Shown: positions 1 to 7,826 of the stretch, piece by piece
Position numbering within the stretch: position 1 is the stretch's first letter
Layout of the letters: each line of letters starts with the position of its first letter
Assembly: GCF_012927745.1 (NCBI RefSeq)
Contig: NZ_JABBKX010000005.1
Coordinates: 62,001-126,000 of the forward strand
Direction of reading: 5' to 3'
Origin: Neoroseomonas marina
Lineage (GTDB): Bacteria; Pseudomonadota; Alphaproteobacteria; Acetobacterales; Acetobacteraceae
DNA length: 64,000 bases
Program-made: the position numbers and the translations under genes
The notes under the pieces: generated by a model
The model's input: the letters and a program-made list of their open reading frames with translations, nothing else
Told to the model about the DNA's origin: nothing
The model's database searches: none

Positions 1-71
1 TCGATACCGGCGATGGGCCCGCGGCCCTCGCCCGCAATCGCCGCATCGAGTTGCGCCTGACGGATCGCTGA
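1..71 (+). CDS. C-terminal end of an OmpA-family (peptidoglycan-binding) protein, partial
   Basis: Only the last 22 codons and the TGA stop are in the window, read in the frame that begins at base 3. The tail carries the ARNRRIELRL signature that closes OmpA/MotB-like peptidoglycan-binding domains, where the arginines contact the stem peptide. The rest of the protein lies before base 1, so it could be a Pal-like lipoprotein, a MotB-like stator or another OmpA-domain protein. Bases 72-294 downstream hold no gene I can support. Confidence 0.6.
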   Translation, partial: DTGDGPAALARNRRIELRLTDR

Positions 72-294
72 GGCCGCATCGCGCGGCGAGGCGACGGGCG
101 GCGGCCCCGCCCGGCGTGCCGCCGCCTGCCGGCAATGCCGATCACCCTGCTTGCGGTCGGCGTGGGCCTGGTGCCCTACGATGGGCGGGAGGATGCGGCA
201 TCGCGCCGCGAACCGCCGCCGCTGCCGGCGATCCTGTCGCAACGCGCGCAGCAGGAACGCGACGGGGTGGTGCTGCCCGCCGCCCCACGGAAGG

Positions 295-627
295 TCAGAT
301 CAAGCGCGCCTCGAAGGGCGGCATCAGGTCGGGGGCCTCGAACTCCACCACCCAGAGGTCGGGGTCGCGCTTCACCTGGCGGTCGACATAGGCGGTCGCG
401 ACCTCCTCCTCGACCGGCGCCGGGCCGGTGCCGCGCAACCAGGCTGGGCGACCCTCGGCGTCGCGCGCCTGGGAGAGCACCACGACCCCGTCCCGTCCCC
501 GCAGCACAGCGAGGATGCCGCCGGAATCGGGGTCCCCCTTGCGCAGCACCGCGGCCGGCCGTCCCGCCATGTCCGACAGCCGGATCGCCATCGAGACCCA
601 GATGCCTGCCTTGACCTTCGCGTCCAT
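295..627 (-). CDS. DUF1491 family protein
   Basis: This 110-aa protein matches the DUF1491 family, a small soluble group common in alphaproteobacteria with no assigned reaction. Seen features are an N-terminal KAGIWVSMAIR strand, a WLRGTGP motif in the middle and the near-C-terminal RDPDLWVVEFE motif. The frame is open upstream of this ATG, but the extra sequence is arginine/proline-rich and comes from the intergenic repeat, so I start at 627 (MDAKVKAG). No strong Shine-Dalgarno sequence precedes it. It is a single-gene unit facing the repeat. Confidence 0.85.
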   Translation of the reverse strand: MDAKVKAGIWVSMAIRLSDMAGRPAAVLRKGDPDSGGILAVLRGRDGVVVLSQARDAEGRPAWLRGTGPAPVEEEVATAYVDRQVKRDPDLWVVEFEAPDLMPPFEARLI

Positions 628-635
628 TGTCCTGG

Positions 636-762
636 CCTCAGGCGCCGGCGCGCGCGTCCGCGCGCTTGGCTGGCGCGCCGTGGGTAGGACCGCCCGGCGC
701 GGCGGGCGGGGTGGGCGCGGTCGCGCGTCGCGCTCCCGGCCCGCGGCCATGGCCTCGGGCCG
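636..762. repeat. Structured intergenic repeat, copy A
   Basis: This is one of four copies of a GC-rich intergenic repeat in the window (others near 11.04, 11.18 and 13.34 kb). Hairpin I has arms GCGCGC at 650-655 and 660-665 around loop GTCC and is followed by TTGGCT. Hairpin II lies in a 30-base core at 713-742 whose centre is GCGC-GTC-GCGC. All four copies have the same core outside the three central loop bases. The copy sits between the divergent DUF1491 and 71-aa genes. The repeat can be read as arginine-rich peptide, but nothing suggests it is coding. Confidence 0.75.
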
Positions 763-877
763 CAAGAAGTTTCGGTCGTTTCGCTTCGGTCGGTGCCATG
801 CGGCGAAACTCGCATGGCGGGGGCCTTGCCGGAAGGCGCGCGGCGCGCCATTCACGCGGCGCGGCGGAGGTTCCCCC

Positions 878-1093
878 ATGAGTGATCGCAAGATGACGGA
901 CGCGCAGCGCGCCTACGAGGCGAAGCGCGCGGCCAAGGCCGGCATGAGCCTCGACAAGTGGCTCGCCGACAAGGACAGGCGTGCCCAGGCCGAGGCGAAG
1001 GAAGCCGCGGCCGCGGCGGGCCCGCCGGCGGCGGCCGCGAAGAAGCCCGGCTTCTTCGGCCGGCTGCTGGAAAAGGCGCAGAAGCCGCTCTGA
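878..1093 (+). CDS. Small charged protein of unknown function (71 aa)
   Basis: A purine-rich GGCGGAGG seven bases upstream fixes this ATG. The product is 71 aa, rich in Lys, Ala, Glu and Arg. It begins with a predicted amphipathic helix (residues about 1-45), passes through an Ala/Pro linker, and ends in a PGFFGRLLEKAQKP segment that could bind a membrane or partner protein. There is no signal peptide or membrane span. I do not recognise the family. It lies 19 bases before an OmpA-like gene on the same strand and may be co-transcribed with it. Confidence 0.75.
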   Translation: MSDRKMTDAQRAYEAKRAAKAGMSLDKWLADKDRRAQAEAKEAAAAAGPPAAAAKKPGFFGRLLEKAQKPL

Positions 1094-1112
1094 CCGGTGT
1101 AGCCTCGCCCCC

Positions 1113-1982
1113 ATGAGGGGCGGGACCGTGGCTCTGCTGGGTGCGCTGGCGCTGGTCGCCGCGCCGGCCCGCGCGCCGGCCTTCGTGCCCGAGGGCACGG
1201 TGATGCTGTTCGCGCCGGGATCGGCCGAGATCAGCCAGGCGGCGCGCGACGCGCTGCTGGCGTTCCTGCGCCCGCCGCGGCCGGCGCCATTTCGCGGGCA
1301 CTGCATCGTCGCCCATGCGGATCGCGGCCCCGATGCCGCGGCGCTGAGCCGGGCGCGCGCCGAGGCGGTCGCCGCCATGATGGGCCGGCAGGGCGTCAGC
1401 CGGGCGGACATCGCGATCGAGGTCCGCGGCGATGCGAGCCCGGCCAGGCTCGCCGCGCCCGGTGCGACGGAACCGATGAACGACCGCGTCGAGCTGGCCC
1501 CCTGCCCCGGCCCGCGCCTGGCGGGCGTTGCCGAGGCGACGGCGATCGCCCTCGATGCGGCCGTGGTGCCGCCCTATGTCGCGGCGCTGACGCCGATGAT
1601 CGCCCGCGCCGTCGGCTGCGCCGCGCCCGACCTGCCGCGCGGCGCGTTGGCGCCGCCGTCCCTCGCCTGCCCGACGGAGGTACCGCCCGCCGCGGTCCCG
1701 GTCGTCACGGTGCTGCGGATGGATGGCTCCCGGCGCGTGGCGGTGACGCTGGAATGGCCAGACGGGATCGGCGCGGCGCCGGACCGGGCCCGGGCGGCGG
1801 CGGGCGCCGTGCTGGACCTGTTCGGCTTCGTGCCGGCGCCGGTGCTCGCGGTGCTGGGAACGGACGCCGGAGCCGCCCGGCGGACAGACTTCACCGCGCC
1901 GGGCTTCCGCGCCGAGGTCGAGGCCGGGCCAGGCGCGTTACGGCGGCTCAGGATCGTGCCGACCCGCGGGGACGGGCCGTAG
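1113..1982 (+). CDS. Secreted OmpA-like domain protein
   Basis: The 289-aa product starts with a cleavable-looking signal (MRGGTVALLG... APARAPA). An OmpA-like region follows (residues about 25-130): it opens with VMLFAPGSAEIS, has an alanine-rich helix with SRARAEAV, and ends in NDRVELAPC in place of the usual NRRVEI. The family binds peptidoglycan in the periplasm. The usual terminal arginine pair is degenerate here, so binding is uncertain. The C-terminal 150 residues match no domain I know. The 3' end overlaps, on the opposite strand, a possible 58-aa zinc-ribbon gene. Confidence 0.75.
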   Translation: MRGGTVALLGALALVAAPARAPAFVPEGTVMLFAPGSAEISQAARDALLAFLRPPRPAPFRGHCIVAHADRGPDAAALSRARAEAVAAMMGRQGVSRADIAIEVRGDASPARLAAPGATEPMNDRVELAPCPGPRLAGVAEATAIALDAAVVPPYVAALTPMIARAVGCAAPDLPRGALAPPSLACPTEVPPAAVPVVTVLRMDGSRRVAVTLEWPDGIGAAPDRARAAAGAVLDLFGFVPAPVLAVLGTDAGAARRTDFTAPGFRAEVEAGPGALRRLRIVPTRGDGP

Positions 1983-2114
1983 CGCCGCCGCGCCCGGCGC
2001 GGGCAGCGTCCGGCCGGCGGCGCAGGAACAGACCACGGACCCGTCCGCGCGCCTGTTCGGCTGCGTCGGCTCGCCGCAATGGGGGCATTCGACGGGGTCC
2101 CGCGACGGACCCAT
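1938..2114 (-). CDS. Possible 58-aa zinc-ribbon protein
   Basis: The ATG follows directly on the TGA of the cytochrome b561 gene (TGAATG on the minus strand), so translation could be coupled. The product begins MGPSRDPVECPHCGE and has a second cysteine pair in VVCSC at residues 29-31: CxxC and CxC spaced as in a one-loop zinc ribbon. Its last 45 bases overlap the 3' end of the opposite OmpA-like gene. The cysteine pattern and tight coupling favour a real small gene. The C-terminal half is low-complexity Ala/Pro/Arg, and a chance ORF in GC-rich DNA remains possible. Confidence 0.4.
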   Translation of the reverse strand: MGPSRDPVECPHCGEPTQPNRRADGSVVCSCAAGRTLPAPGAAALRPVPAGRHDPEPP

Positions 2115-2702
2115 TCAGAGCATCCGCATCAGCGTGCCGTCCTTGCGGATGGCGTGGTGGAAGATGGCGCCGCCGATATGGGCGGCGAGCAGCAGGACGA
2201 AGAGGTAGCCGCCGATCGTGTGCAGCAGGGACAGCGTCTGCGCGAGGCCCTCCGAGGCCTCCATGAACTTGGGCAGGTCGATCAGCCGCAGATAGGCCGT
2301 CTGCCCCTGCAGCGGAAAACCCCAGGCGTTGGTCGCGAGGAAGCCGAGCAGAGGCTGCACGATCAGCAGGGCATAGAGGCCGTGATGGACCGCCGTCGCC
2401 GCGACGCGCATCGCGCCCGGCAATTCGGGCGGGTGCGGCGGCGCGGGGTGCGTGGCCTTCCACAGCACCCGGGCGATCGCCGCGAGGAGCACGGTGAGCC
2501 CCGCACTTTCGTGGATGGCGTAGAAGCCCATCTTGTAGGCCCCGTCCGCTTCCCCGGTGATGAACTTGATGACGAAGCCCGTCGGCAGGGCGATGGCGAT
2601 CAGCCCGACCGTGATCCAGTGGAACCATTTCGCGACGGTGCCGTACTGCCCGTCGGGGTGGGCGGCGTCCTGGCCGGGAAGCCTGGCGGTGCTGGCATCC
2701 AT
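2115..2702 (-). CDS. Cytochrome b561 family membrane protein
   Basis: This 195-aa integral membrane di-heme protein probably passes electrons from the quinone pool or a dehydrogenase at the inner membrane. Four hydrophobic segments are visible. The histidines expected to bind two b hemes occur in KWFHWITVG, YAIHESAG, AVHHGLYALL and LLHTIGG...AHIGG. I chose the ATG at 2702 because AGGGGA lies about seven bases upstream. An alternative ATG at 2723 would add seven residues. The gene diverges from the DUF429-like gene with about 60 bases between them. Confidence 0.9.
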   Translation of the reverse strand: MDASTARLPGQDAAHPDGQYGTVAKWFHWITVGLIAIALPTGFVIKFITGEADGAYKMGFYAIHESAGLTVLLAAIARVLWKATHPAPPHPPELPGAMRVAATAVHHGLYALLIVQPLLGFLATNAWGFPLQGQTAYLRLIDLPKFMEASEGLAQTLSLLHTIGGYLFVLLLAAHIGGAIFHHAIRKDGTLMRML

Positions 2703-2765
2703 GCTGCTGTCCCCTCGGATCATGTCCGCAGCGTATCGCAAGCCGAGGGCGCCCCGCACGTGCGG

Positions 2766-3689
2766 ATGATCGCGGCCCACGCGGATTGGAGCATCGATCC
2801 GCGCAAGCGTTGGGTCACGGTCGCGCGCCGTGGGGCCGATGGCTGGCGGGCCGAGGCGCCGGTGCCGGTCGGCGATCCCGCGACGATGGTGGGGGGACTG
2901 CTGGCCGAAGGGCGGCCGGTGGCGCTGGGGCTCGACCTGCCGCTTGGGGTACCGCGGGCCTTCGCCGCGGGGCGGGCGGAACCCGGCTTCGTCGACTTCC
3001 TGCGGGGGCTCGCGGCGCGGCCGGCCTTCTTCGCCGTCGCGCCCACGCTGGCGGAGGTCAGCCGCGACCGGCCCTTCTACCCGGCGCGGGGGTTGAAGGG
3101 GATGACGCGGGCCGCCCATGCCGAGGCGCTGGGGCTCGGCGATGCGGGCGGCCTGTCGCGATGGTGCGACCGGGCGACGGCCGAACGGCCGGCGGGCGCG
3201 CCGGTCTTCTGGACGCTGGGGGCGAACCAGTCGGGCAAGGCGGCGATCGCGGCCTGGCGGGACTGGCTGTCGCCGGGGCTGGCGGCCGGGGCGCCCTATG
3301 CGCTCTGGCCCTTCGCGGGTGCGCTGCACGGGCTGCTCGCCCCGGGCCGGGCCGTGCTGGCCGAGGTCTATCCGGCCGAGGCCTTGCGGCATTGCGGCAT
3401 CGCCCTGCGCGGGTCGAAACGGGTGCGTGCCGACCGGGTGGCGGCCTGCGAGGCGCTGCTGGCCGCGATGGCGGTCCGGCGCGTGCTGCCGGCGGCGACG
3501 CTCCGGGCGGCCATCCAGGATGGGTTCGGGGCGGATGCGGCGGGCGAGGACCGCTTCGATTCCGTCATCGGCCTGCTTGGCCTGGTCGGCGTGCTGGACG
3601 GGTTGCGCCCGGATTTCGTGCCCGAGGACGAGGCGATCCGCCGATGGGAAGGATGGGTGCTGGGCCAGACCGCGCTGCCGCGGTGGTGA
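2766..3689 (+). CDS. DUF429-like protein with probable RNase H fold
   Basis: The 307-aa product has the spacing of acidic residues seen in DUF429-type RNase H-like proteins: HADW near the N-terminus, GLDLPLG around residue 57, AEVYPAE around residue 200 and EDRFDSVIG around residue 265. These would build a metal-binding site, so a nuclease-like role is plausible, but the family has no firm function. A GTG two codons upstream (2760) is an alternative start. It is a single-gene unit, divergent from cytochrome b561. The reading frame is certain and the function is not. Confidence 0.75.
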   Translation: MIAAHADWSIDPRKRWVTVARRGADGWRAEAPVPVGDPATMVGGLLAEGRPVALGLDLPLGVPRAFAAGRAEPGFVDFLRGLAARPAFFAVAPTLAEVSRDRPFYPARGLKGMTRAAHAEALGLGDAGGLSRWCDRATAERPAGAPVFWTLGANQSGKAAIAAWRDWLSPGLAAGAPYALWPFAGALHGLLAPGRAVLAEVYPAEALRHCGIALRGSKRVRADRVAACEALLAAMAVRRVLPAATLRAAIQDGFGADAAGEDRFDSVIGLLGLVGVLDGLRPDFVPEDEAIRRWEGWVLGQTALPRW

Positions 3690-3766
3690 CCGCGCCGAGA
3701 CGGCGGCGGGGGTGACGCGGCGACGGGGATGCGCGATGACGGTCCTCCGGAGCGGGGAACGAACGA

Positions 3767-4522
3767 ATGCGCATTGCGGTCATCACGGACATCCACGGCA
3801 ACGCGGCTGCCCTCGAGGCCGCGCTGGCCGATATCGCGACGCGAGGGGCGGACTCCACGATCTGCCTGGGCGACATCGCCTCCGGCGCCGGCTGGCCCGC
3901 GGAGACGGTGGAGCGGCTGCAGGCGGCCGGGATCCCCTGCGTCCGCGGCAATCACGACCGTTGGATCAGCGAGCACGAGGGCGAGAAGCTGGGGATGCAG
4001 GATCGCATCGCCCATGAGGGCCTGACCGCCGCGCAGCGCGACTGGCTGATGGCGCTGCCCGCGACGCTGGAACCGGCGCCCGGCGTGCTCGCGGTCCATG
4101 GCACGCCGTCATCGGACGTGCAGAACCTGATCGAGGAAGTGGTCGCCGAGCGCCTGCGGCCTGCGCCGATGGCGGTGCTGCGCGAACGGCTCGGCGACCG
4201 CGGCATGGCGGCCCGGGTGGTCCTGTGCGGGCACAGCCATCGGGCGGGGATGGTTCAGGTGCCGGGGGGACCGCTGGTGGTCAACCCGGGCAGCCTCGGC
4301 CTGCCGGGCTTCCGTATCTCGCGCGAACCGGCGCACCGGCAGGAAGCCGGGACGCCGCATGCGCGCTACGCCATGCTGGATATCGGGGGCCGCGAGCCGG
4401 CGGTCGAGATGATCGCCCTCGCCTATGACTGGGACCGCGCGGCGCGACGCGCCGAGGAGCATGGCGCGAACGCCGCGTGGCCCCACGTCATCCGGACGGG
4501 GCTCCTCCCCGAAAGTGCCTGA
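3767..4522 (+). CDS. Calcineurin-like metallophosphoesterase
   Basis: This 251-aa cytoplasmic phosphoesterase has the full dinuclear metal signature: D8 and H10 in TDIHGNA, D36 in LGDI, N62-H63-D64 in RGNHDRW, and the distal GHSHR around residue 155-159 followed by VVNPGS. That arrangement is typical of the YfcE/DUF2156-like single-domain group acting on small phosphodiesters or nucleotides. The substrate cannot be read from sequence. It is preceded by 77 bases that may hold its promoter, and it converges with the 47-aa membrane protein gene. Confidence 0.9.
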   Translation: MRIAVITDIHGNAAALEAALADIATRGADSTICLGDIASGAGWPAETVERLQAAGIPCVRGNHDRWISEHEGEKLGMQDRIAHEGLTAAQRDWLMALPATLEPAPGVLAVHGTPSSDVQNLIEEVVAERLRPAPMAVLRERLGDRGMAARVVLCGHSHRAGMVQVPGGPLVVNPGSLGLPGFRISREPAHRQEAGTPHARYAMLDIGGREPAVEMIALAYDWDRAARRAEEHGANAAWPHVIRTGLLPESA

Positions 4523-4545
4523 CCGGAGCCAGGCGCCGCCGGAGA

Positions 4546-4689
4546 TCAGTGGCGCTCGATACTGACGCCGCCGCGGCCGACGGAGATCTCGACGCCGTCG
4601 CGCTGGCGGTCCTGGTACGCCCAGACGCCGGCGCCGATCAGGCCGGCCAGCACGAGGCCGACCAGGAAATACATCACATTGGAGTTCAT
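4546..4689 (-). CDS. Small single-span membrane protein (47 aa)
   Basis: The 47-aa product has one hydrophobic segment (about residues 6-24, YFLVGLVLAGLIGAG) and a short charged C-terminal tail with QDRQRDGVEISVG. AAGGTGGG lies a suitable distance before the ATG. It resembles small alphaproteobacterial membrane proteins of unknown function. The 62-base gap to the PanE-like gene has no other ORF. Confidence 0.7.
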   Translation of the reverse strand: MNSNVMYFLVGLVLAGLIGAGVWAYQDRQRDGVEISVGRGGVSIERH

Positions 4690-4751
4690 CGCTGCCCACC
4701 TTCCACGCTGACGGGATCCTGTCCTGTGAACGCGGAAGGCGGGCCAGGGTT

Positions 4752-5741
4752 TCATGAGGTTGGCCTGTAGAGTCCCGCGGCCGTGGCGGCCTGCGTGGCC
4801 AGCCGCGCGCAGAGCTCGAAGGTGGGCATCGGCACCCCCTTCTCCCGCGCCATGGCGAGCGGCACGGTGAACAGCGCGTCGATCTCCATCGCGCGGCCGA
4901 GTTCCAGGTCCTGCAGGATCGACGGCTTGTGCGCGATCATGCCCGACCGGCGGATGCGCGCCTCGGAGGAGGTCTGCAGATCGTGCCCGTAGGCGAGCGC
5001 GAGCGCCCCGCCCTCGTCCGAGATGCGCACGCCGGCGGCGAACAGCACCGGGTCGGCGAAGGTCGTCATCATGTCCTGGCGCGACAGGATGCAGAGCGGC
5101 CCGCTGGTGAGGTTGCCCATCAGCTTGCCCCAGATGCGGTGCCGGATGTCGGCGACCACCGGCGTCGGCATGCCGCCGGCGTCGATCGGTGCCGCGATCA
5201 TCCGCGCGCGGTCGCTCAGCGTGCCGTCCGGTTCGCCGAGGAAGAGGCGGATGTCGGCATGCTCGGACTTCACCACGCCGGGCTCGACGACCGCGCTCGC
5301 CGAATAGACGACGCCGCCGAGCGTGCGGGCGATGCCGATCTTCGCCTCGATCTCCCCGCCGGGGTCGAGCAGGGGCAGGCGCCGGCCGTCCACCTCCCCG
5401 CCATGGCGCAGGAAGTACCACCAGGGGATGCCGTTGGTGACGAAGGCGACCGGCGTGTCGGGCCCGAGCAGCGGCGCGATGGCGCGCGCGACGGAGGGCA
5501 GCGCCGGCACCTTGGTCGTGACGATCACCGCATCGACCGGTCCGATCGCCGCGGGGTCGGCTTCCGCGCGGACACGGACAGTGTGCTCGCCGTCATGGGC
5601 GATGAGGGTGATGCCCTTCTCCCGCACCGCGGCGAGGTGCGGGCCGCGCGCGACGATCGACACATCGGCCCCGCCGAGCGCAGCCCGGGTCGCGAGGTGG
5701 CTGCCGATCGCGCCGGCGCCGAAGACGCAGATGCGGGTCAC
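4752..5741 (-). CDS. Ketopantoate reductase-like (PanE/ApbA family) oxidoreductase
   Basis: The 329-aa protein starts with GTG, giving VTRICVFGAGAIGSH, a Rossmann GxGxxG motif for NADPH. The catalytic-type lysine lies in IVTTKVPA, and the C-terminal helical domain contains GNLTSGPLC with the conserved Asn and Ser. PanE reduces 2-dehydropantoate to pantoate, but many family members act on other 2-oxo acids. Here the GTGA overlap with the creatininase-like gene makes it the third gene of an amidohydrolase operon, which argues for a catabolic reductase rather than pantothenate synthesis. Confidence 0.85.
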   Translation of the reverse strand: MTRICVFGAGAIGSHLATRAALGGADVSIVARGPHLAAVREKGITLIAHDGEHTVRVRAEADPAAIGPVDAVIVTTKVPALPSVARAIAPLLGPDTPVAFVTNGIPWWYFLRHGGEVDGRRLPLLDPGGEIEAKIGIARTLGGVVYSASAVVEPGVVKSEHADIRLFLGEPDGTLSDRARMIAAPIDAGGMPTPVVADIRHRIWGKLMGNLTSGPLCILSRQDMMTTFADPVLFAAGVRISDEGGALALAYGHDLQTSSEARIRRSGMIAHKPSILQDLELGRAMEIDALFTVPLAMAREKGVPMPTFELCARLATQAATAAGLYRPTS

Positions 5742-6529
5742 GGCGCGTTGTCCCGAAGCTGCTGGCACATCGCCGCACCCGCGGCGATGAGCCGCTCGGC
5801 GATCGCGCCGCCATGTGCGGCATTGGCGCTGCGCGGATCCGGCGCGGCGACGCCGCCCGGCGCGACCTCCTCGACCCACATCGGCACGGCGAAGTCCACG
5901 CCATGCGTGCGGATCGCGCCGAAGCCCGTCGGCGGCAGGCCGAGATAGGGCCCGGTCGCGCGCTTCTCCCGCGCCGCATCGGGCCGGCAGAGATCGGGGC
6001 GCAGATACATCGTCACCGAGGCGACGGGATCGCCGCCATGGCCGAAGGCGGCCTGGCTGCCGCCGAGTTCCGCATGCAGCTTCCCGGCCTCGCGCCACAG
6101 GTGCAGGGCGGGGATGATGACGCCGTGGCGGTGGCGCATGGCGCGCGCGGCGGCTTCCGCCGGGGCGATGGTGCCGGCATGGCCGTTCACGATCATGATC
6201 CGCCGCGTGCCGATGCGGATGAAGGCCTCGGCCATCTCCTCGATCACCGCGGTCAGCGTCGGGACGCTGAGCGTGATGCCGCCGGCGACGCCGGCGAAGA
6301 AGTCCTCACCGCCGAAGGGGATCGCGGGCGCGACCAGCGCATCGGCGCCGAGGCCGAGGGCCGATTGCGCGATCCGCGCGGCGATCTCCTCGGCCACCAG
6401 GTAGTCGCCCATCGGCAGGGCGGGGCCATGCGTCTCGATGCTGCCCATGGGCAGCAGGGCGACGGCGCCGGCGGCGAGGCGATCCGCCACCTCCGGCGCC
6501 GTCAGTTCGGCGATGCGCGAGCGCGTCAC
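5738..6529 (-). CDS. Creatininase-family amidohydrolase
   Basis: This 263-aa cytoplasmic metal hydrolase belongs to the creatininase family (creatinine amidohydrolase and MftE-like peptidases). Metal ligands are recognisable in GSIETHGPALPMGD (Glu and His, then Asp) and in NGHAG around residue 117. It begins with GTG inside the stop of the M20 gene (GTGA), and its own stop overlaps the PanE-like start in the same way. The three genes are therefore translationally coupled. It probably opens a cyclic amide or cleaves an amide made available by the neighbouring transporter. The substrate is unknown. Confidence 0.85.
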   Translation of the reverse strand: MTRSRIAELTAPEVADRLAAGAVALLPMGSIETHGPALPMGDYLVAEEIAARIAQSALGLGADALVAPAIPFGGEDFFAGVAGGITLSVPTLTAVIEEMAEAFIRIGTRRIMIVNGHAGTIAPAEAAARAMRHRHGVIIPALHLWREAGKLHAELGGSQAAFGHGGDPVASVTMYLRPDLCRPDAAREKRATGPYLGLPPTGFGAIRTHGVDFAVPMWVEEVAPGGVAAPDPRSANAAHGGAIAERLIAAGAAMCQQLRDNAP

Positions 6530-7701
6530 GACAGGAGGTCCAGCGCCGCGCGCGAGAGCGCCTGCACGCCGAGGCCGATGGTCTTCTCATCCGGCTGGTA
6601 GAAGGCGTTATGGAGGCGGTCCGCCCGCCCCGGCGCGCCGGAGCCGATGCGCAGCTGGAAGGACGGCGCGAGGGCGGCGAACTCCGCGAAATCCTCCGAG
6701 CCCATCGAAGGCTCGCCTTCCTCCACCGCCACGCCCATCTGGCGCGCCACCGCGGCGATGACCGGGTCGAGCACGCGGTCGTCGTTGACCAGCGGCGGCA
6801 CCTTGCGGACGTAGGTCATGTCGCAGGTCACGCGCATCATCTGCTGCAGGCCGTCCGCCAGGCGGCGCAGCGCGGCCTCGGCGGTATCGCGTGCATCGGC
6901 ATGGAGCGTGCGCACGGTGCCCTTCAGGTGCACCCGCTCGGGGATGATGTTGTAGGTCGTCCCGCCCTGGAACATGCCCACGGTGACGACCGCGGGATGC
7001 AGCGGCTTGATCTCGCGGCTGACGACGGTCTGCGCCTGGGCGACGAAATGCGCCGCGGCGACGATCGGGTCGACCGCATCGTCGGGATGCGCCGCGTGGC
7101 CCGACTTGCCGCGCACGATCAGGTCGAAGCGGTCGGAGGCCGCGAGGCAGGGGCCGCGCACATAGCCGAAGGTGCCGACCGGCATGTCCGGGTGGTTGTG
7201 GAAGCCGATCGCGAGGTCGACGCCCTCGGCCGCGCCGTCGGCGATCATCGCCGCGGCACCTTCGAGCACTTCCTCGGCCGGCTGGAACACCAGGCGCACC
7301 GTGCCGGCGATCTGCGGCGCGAGGTCCTTCAGCACGGCGGCGACGCCGAGCAGCGTGGTGGTGTGGATGTCATGCCCGCAGGCGTGCATCTGGCCATCGA
7401 CGGTCGAGGCGAAGGCGATGCCTGTCTCTTCATGGATCGGCAGCGCGTCCATGTCGGCGCGGATGGCGAGCGTGGGGCCGGGCCGGCCGCCCTTGATCTC
7501 CCCGATCACGCCGGTGCGGCCGATTCCGGTGCGGTGCGGGATGCCGAGGCGCGCCAGCTCGGCGGCGACGATGCCCGCGGTGCGGGTCTCCTGGAAGGCG
7601 AGTTCCGGGACGCTGTGGATGTCGCGACGCATCGCGATCAGGCGTGGCTCGGCGGCCACGGTGGCGTCGCGAATGGCACGCTGGGGATCGTTGGCGATCA
7701 T
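6526..7701 (-). CDS. M20 family amidohydrolase (hippurate hydrolase-like)
   Basis: The 391-aa enzyme has the M20D signature: DMDALPI, HACGHDIHTT for the first metal site, QPAEE with the catalytic-type Glu, FHNHP, and SMGSEDFAE near the C-terminus. Family members cleave N-acyl amino acids such as hippurate or indole-acetyl conjugates. I place the start at the ATG at 7701 (MIANDPQRA) rather than the in-frame extension to 7755, because CAGGA lies upstream and homology begins there. It is the first gene of the amidohydrolase operon and diverges from tctC with 125 bases for a shared regulatory region. Confidence 0.9.
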   Translation of the reverse strand: MIANDPQRAIRDATVAAEPRLIAMRRDIHSVPELAFQETRTAGIVAAELARLGIPHRTGIGRTGVIGEIKGGRPGPTLAIRADMDALPIHEETGIAFASTVDGQMHACGHDIHTTTLLGVAAVLKDLAPQIAGTVRLVFQPAEEVLEGAAAMIADGAAEGVDLAIGFHNHPDMPVGTFGYVRGPCLAASDRFDLIVRGKSGHAAHPDDAVDPIVAAAHFVAQAQTVVSREIKPLHPAVVTVGMFQGGTTYNIIPERVHLKGTVRTLHADARDTAEAALRRLADGLQQMMRVTCDMTYVRKVPPLVNDDRVLDPVIAAVARQMGVAVEEGEPSMGSEDFAEFAALAPSFQLRIGSGAPGRADRLHNAFYQPDEKTIGLGVQALSRAALDLLS

Positions 7702-7826
7702 CGGCGGGGGTCCTGCTGAGCGAATATTGCCCGGGAGCATAGGTTCAAGAGGCACTTAGGCAAGGCGCGGTGCTTGTCTGCATCGGAGGCGCATGCCATA
7801 GGGCGAACCGGGAAGAGGGAGGCGGA

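Noticed and set aside
135-614. Possible gene of 159 codons downstream of the OmpA fragment
   Set aside because: It runs through the opposite DUF1491 gene and turns into arginine/proline-rich sequence; no ribosome binding site or homology recognised.
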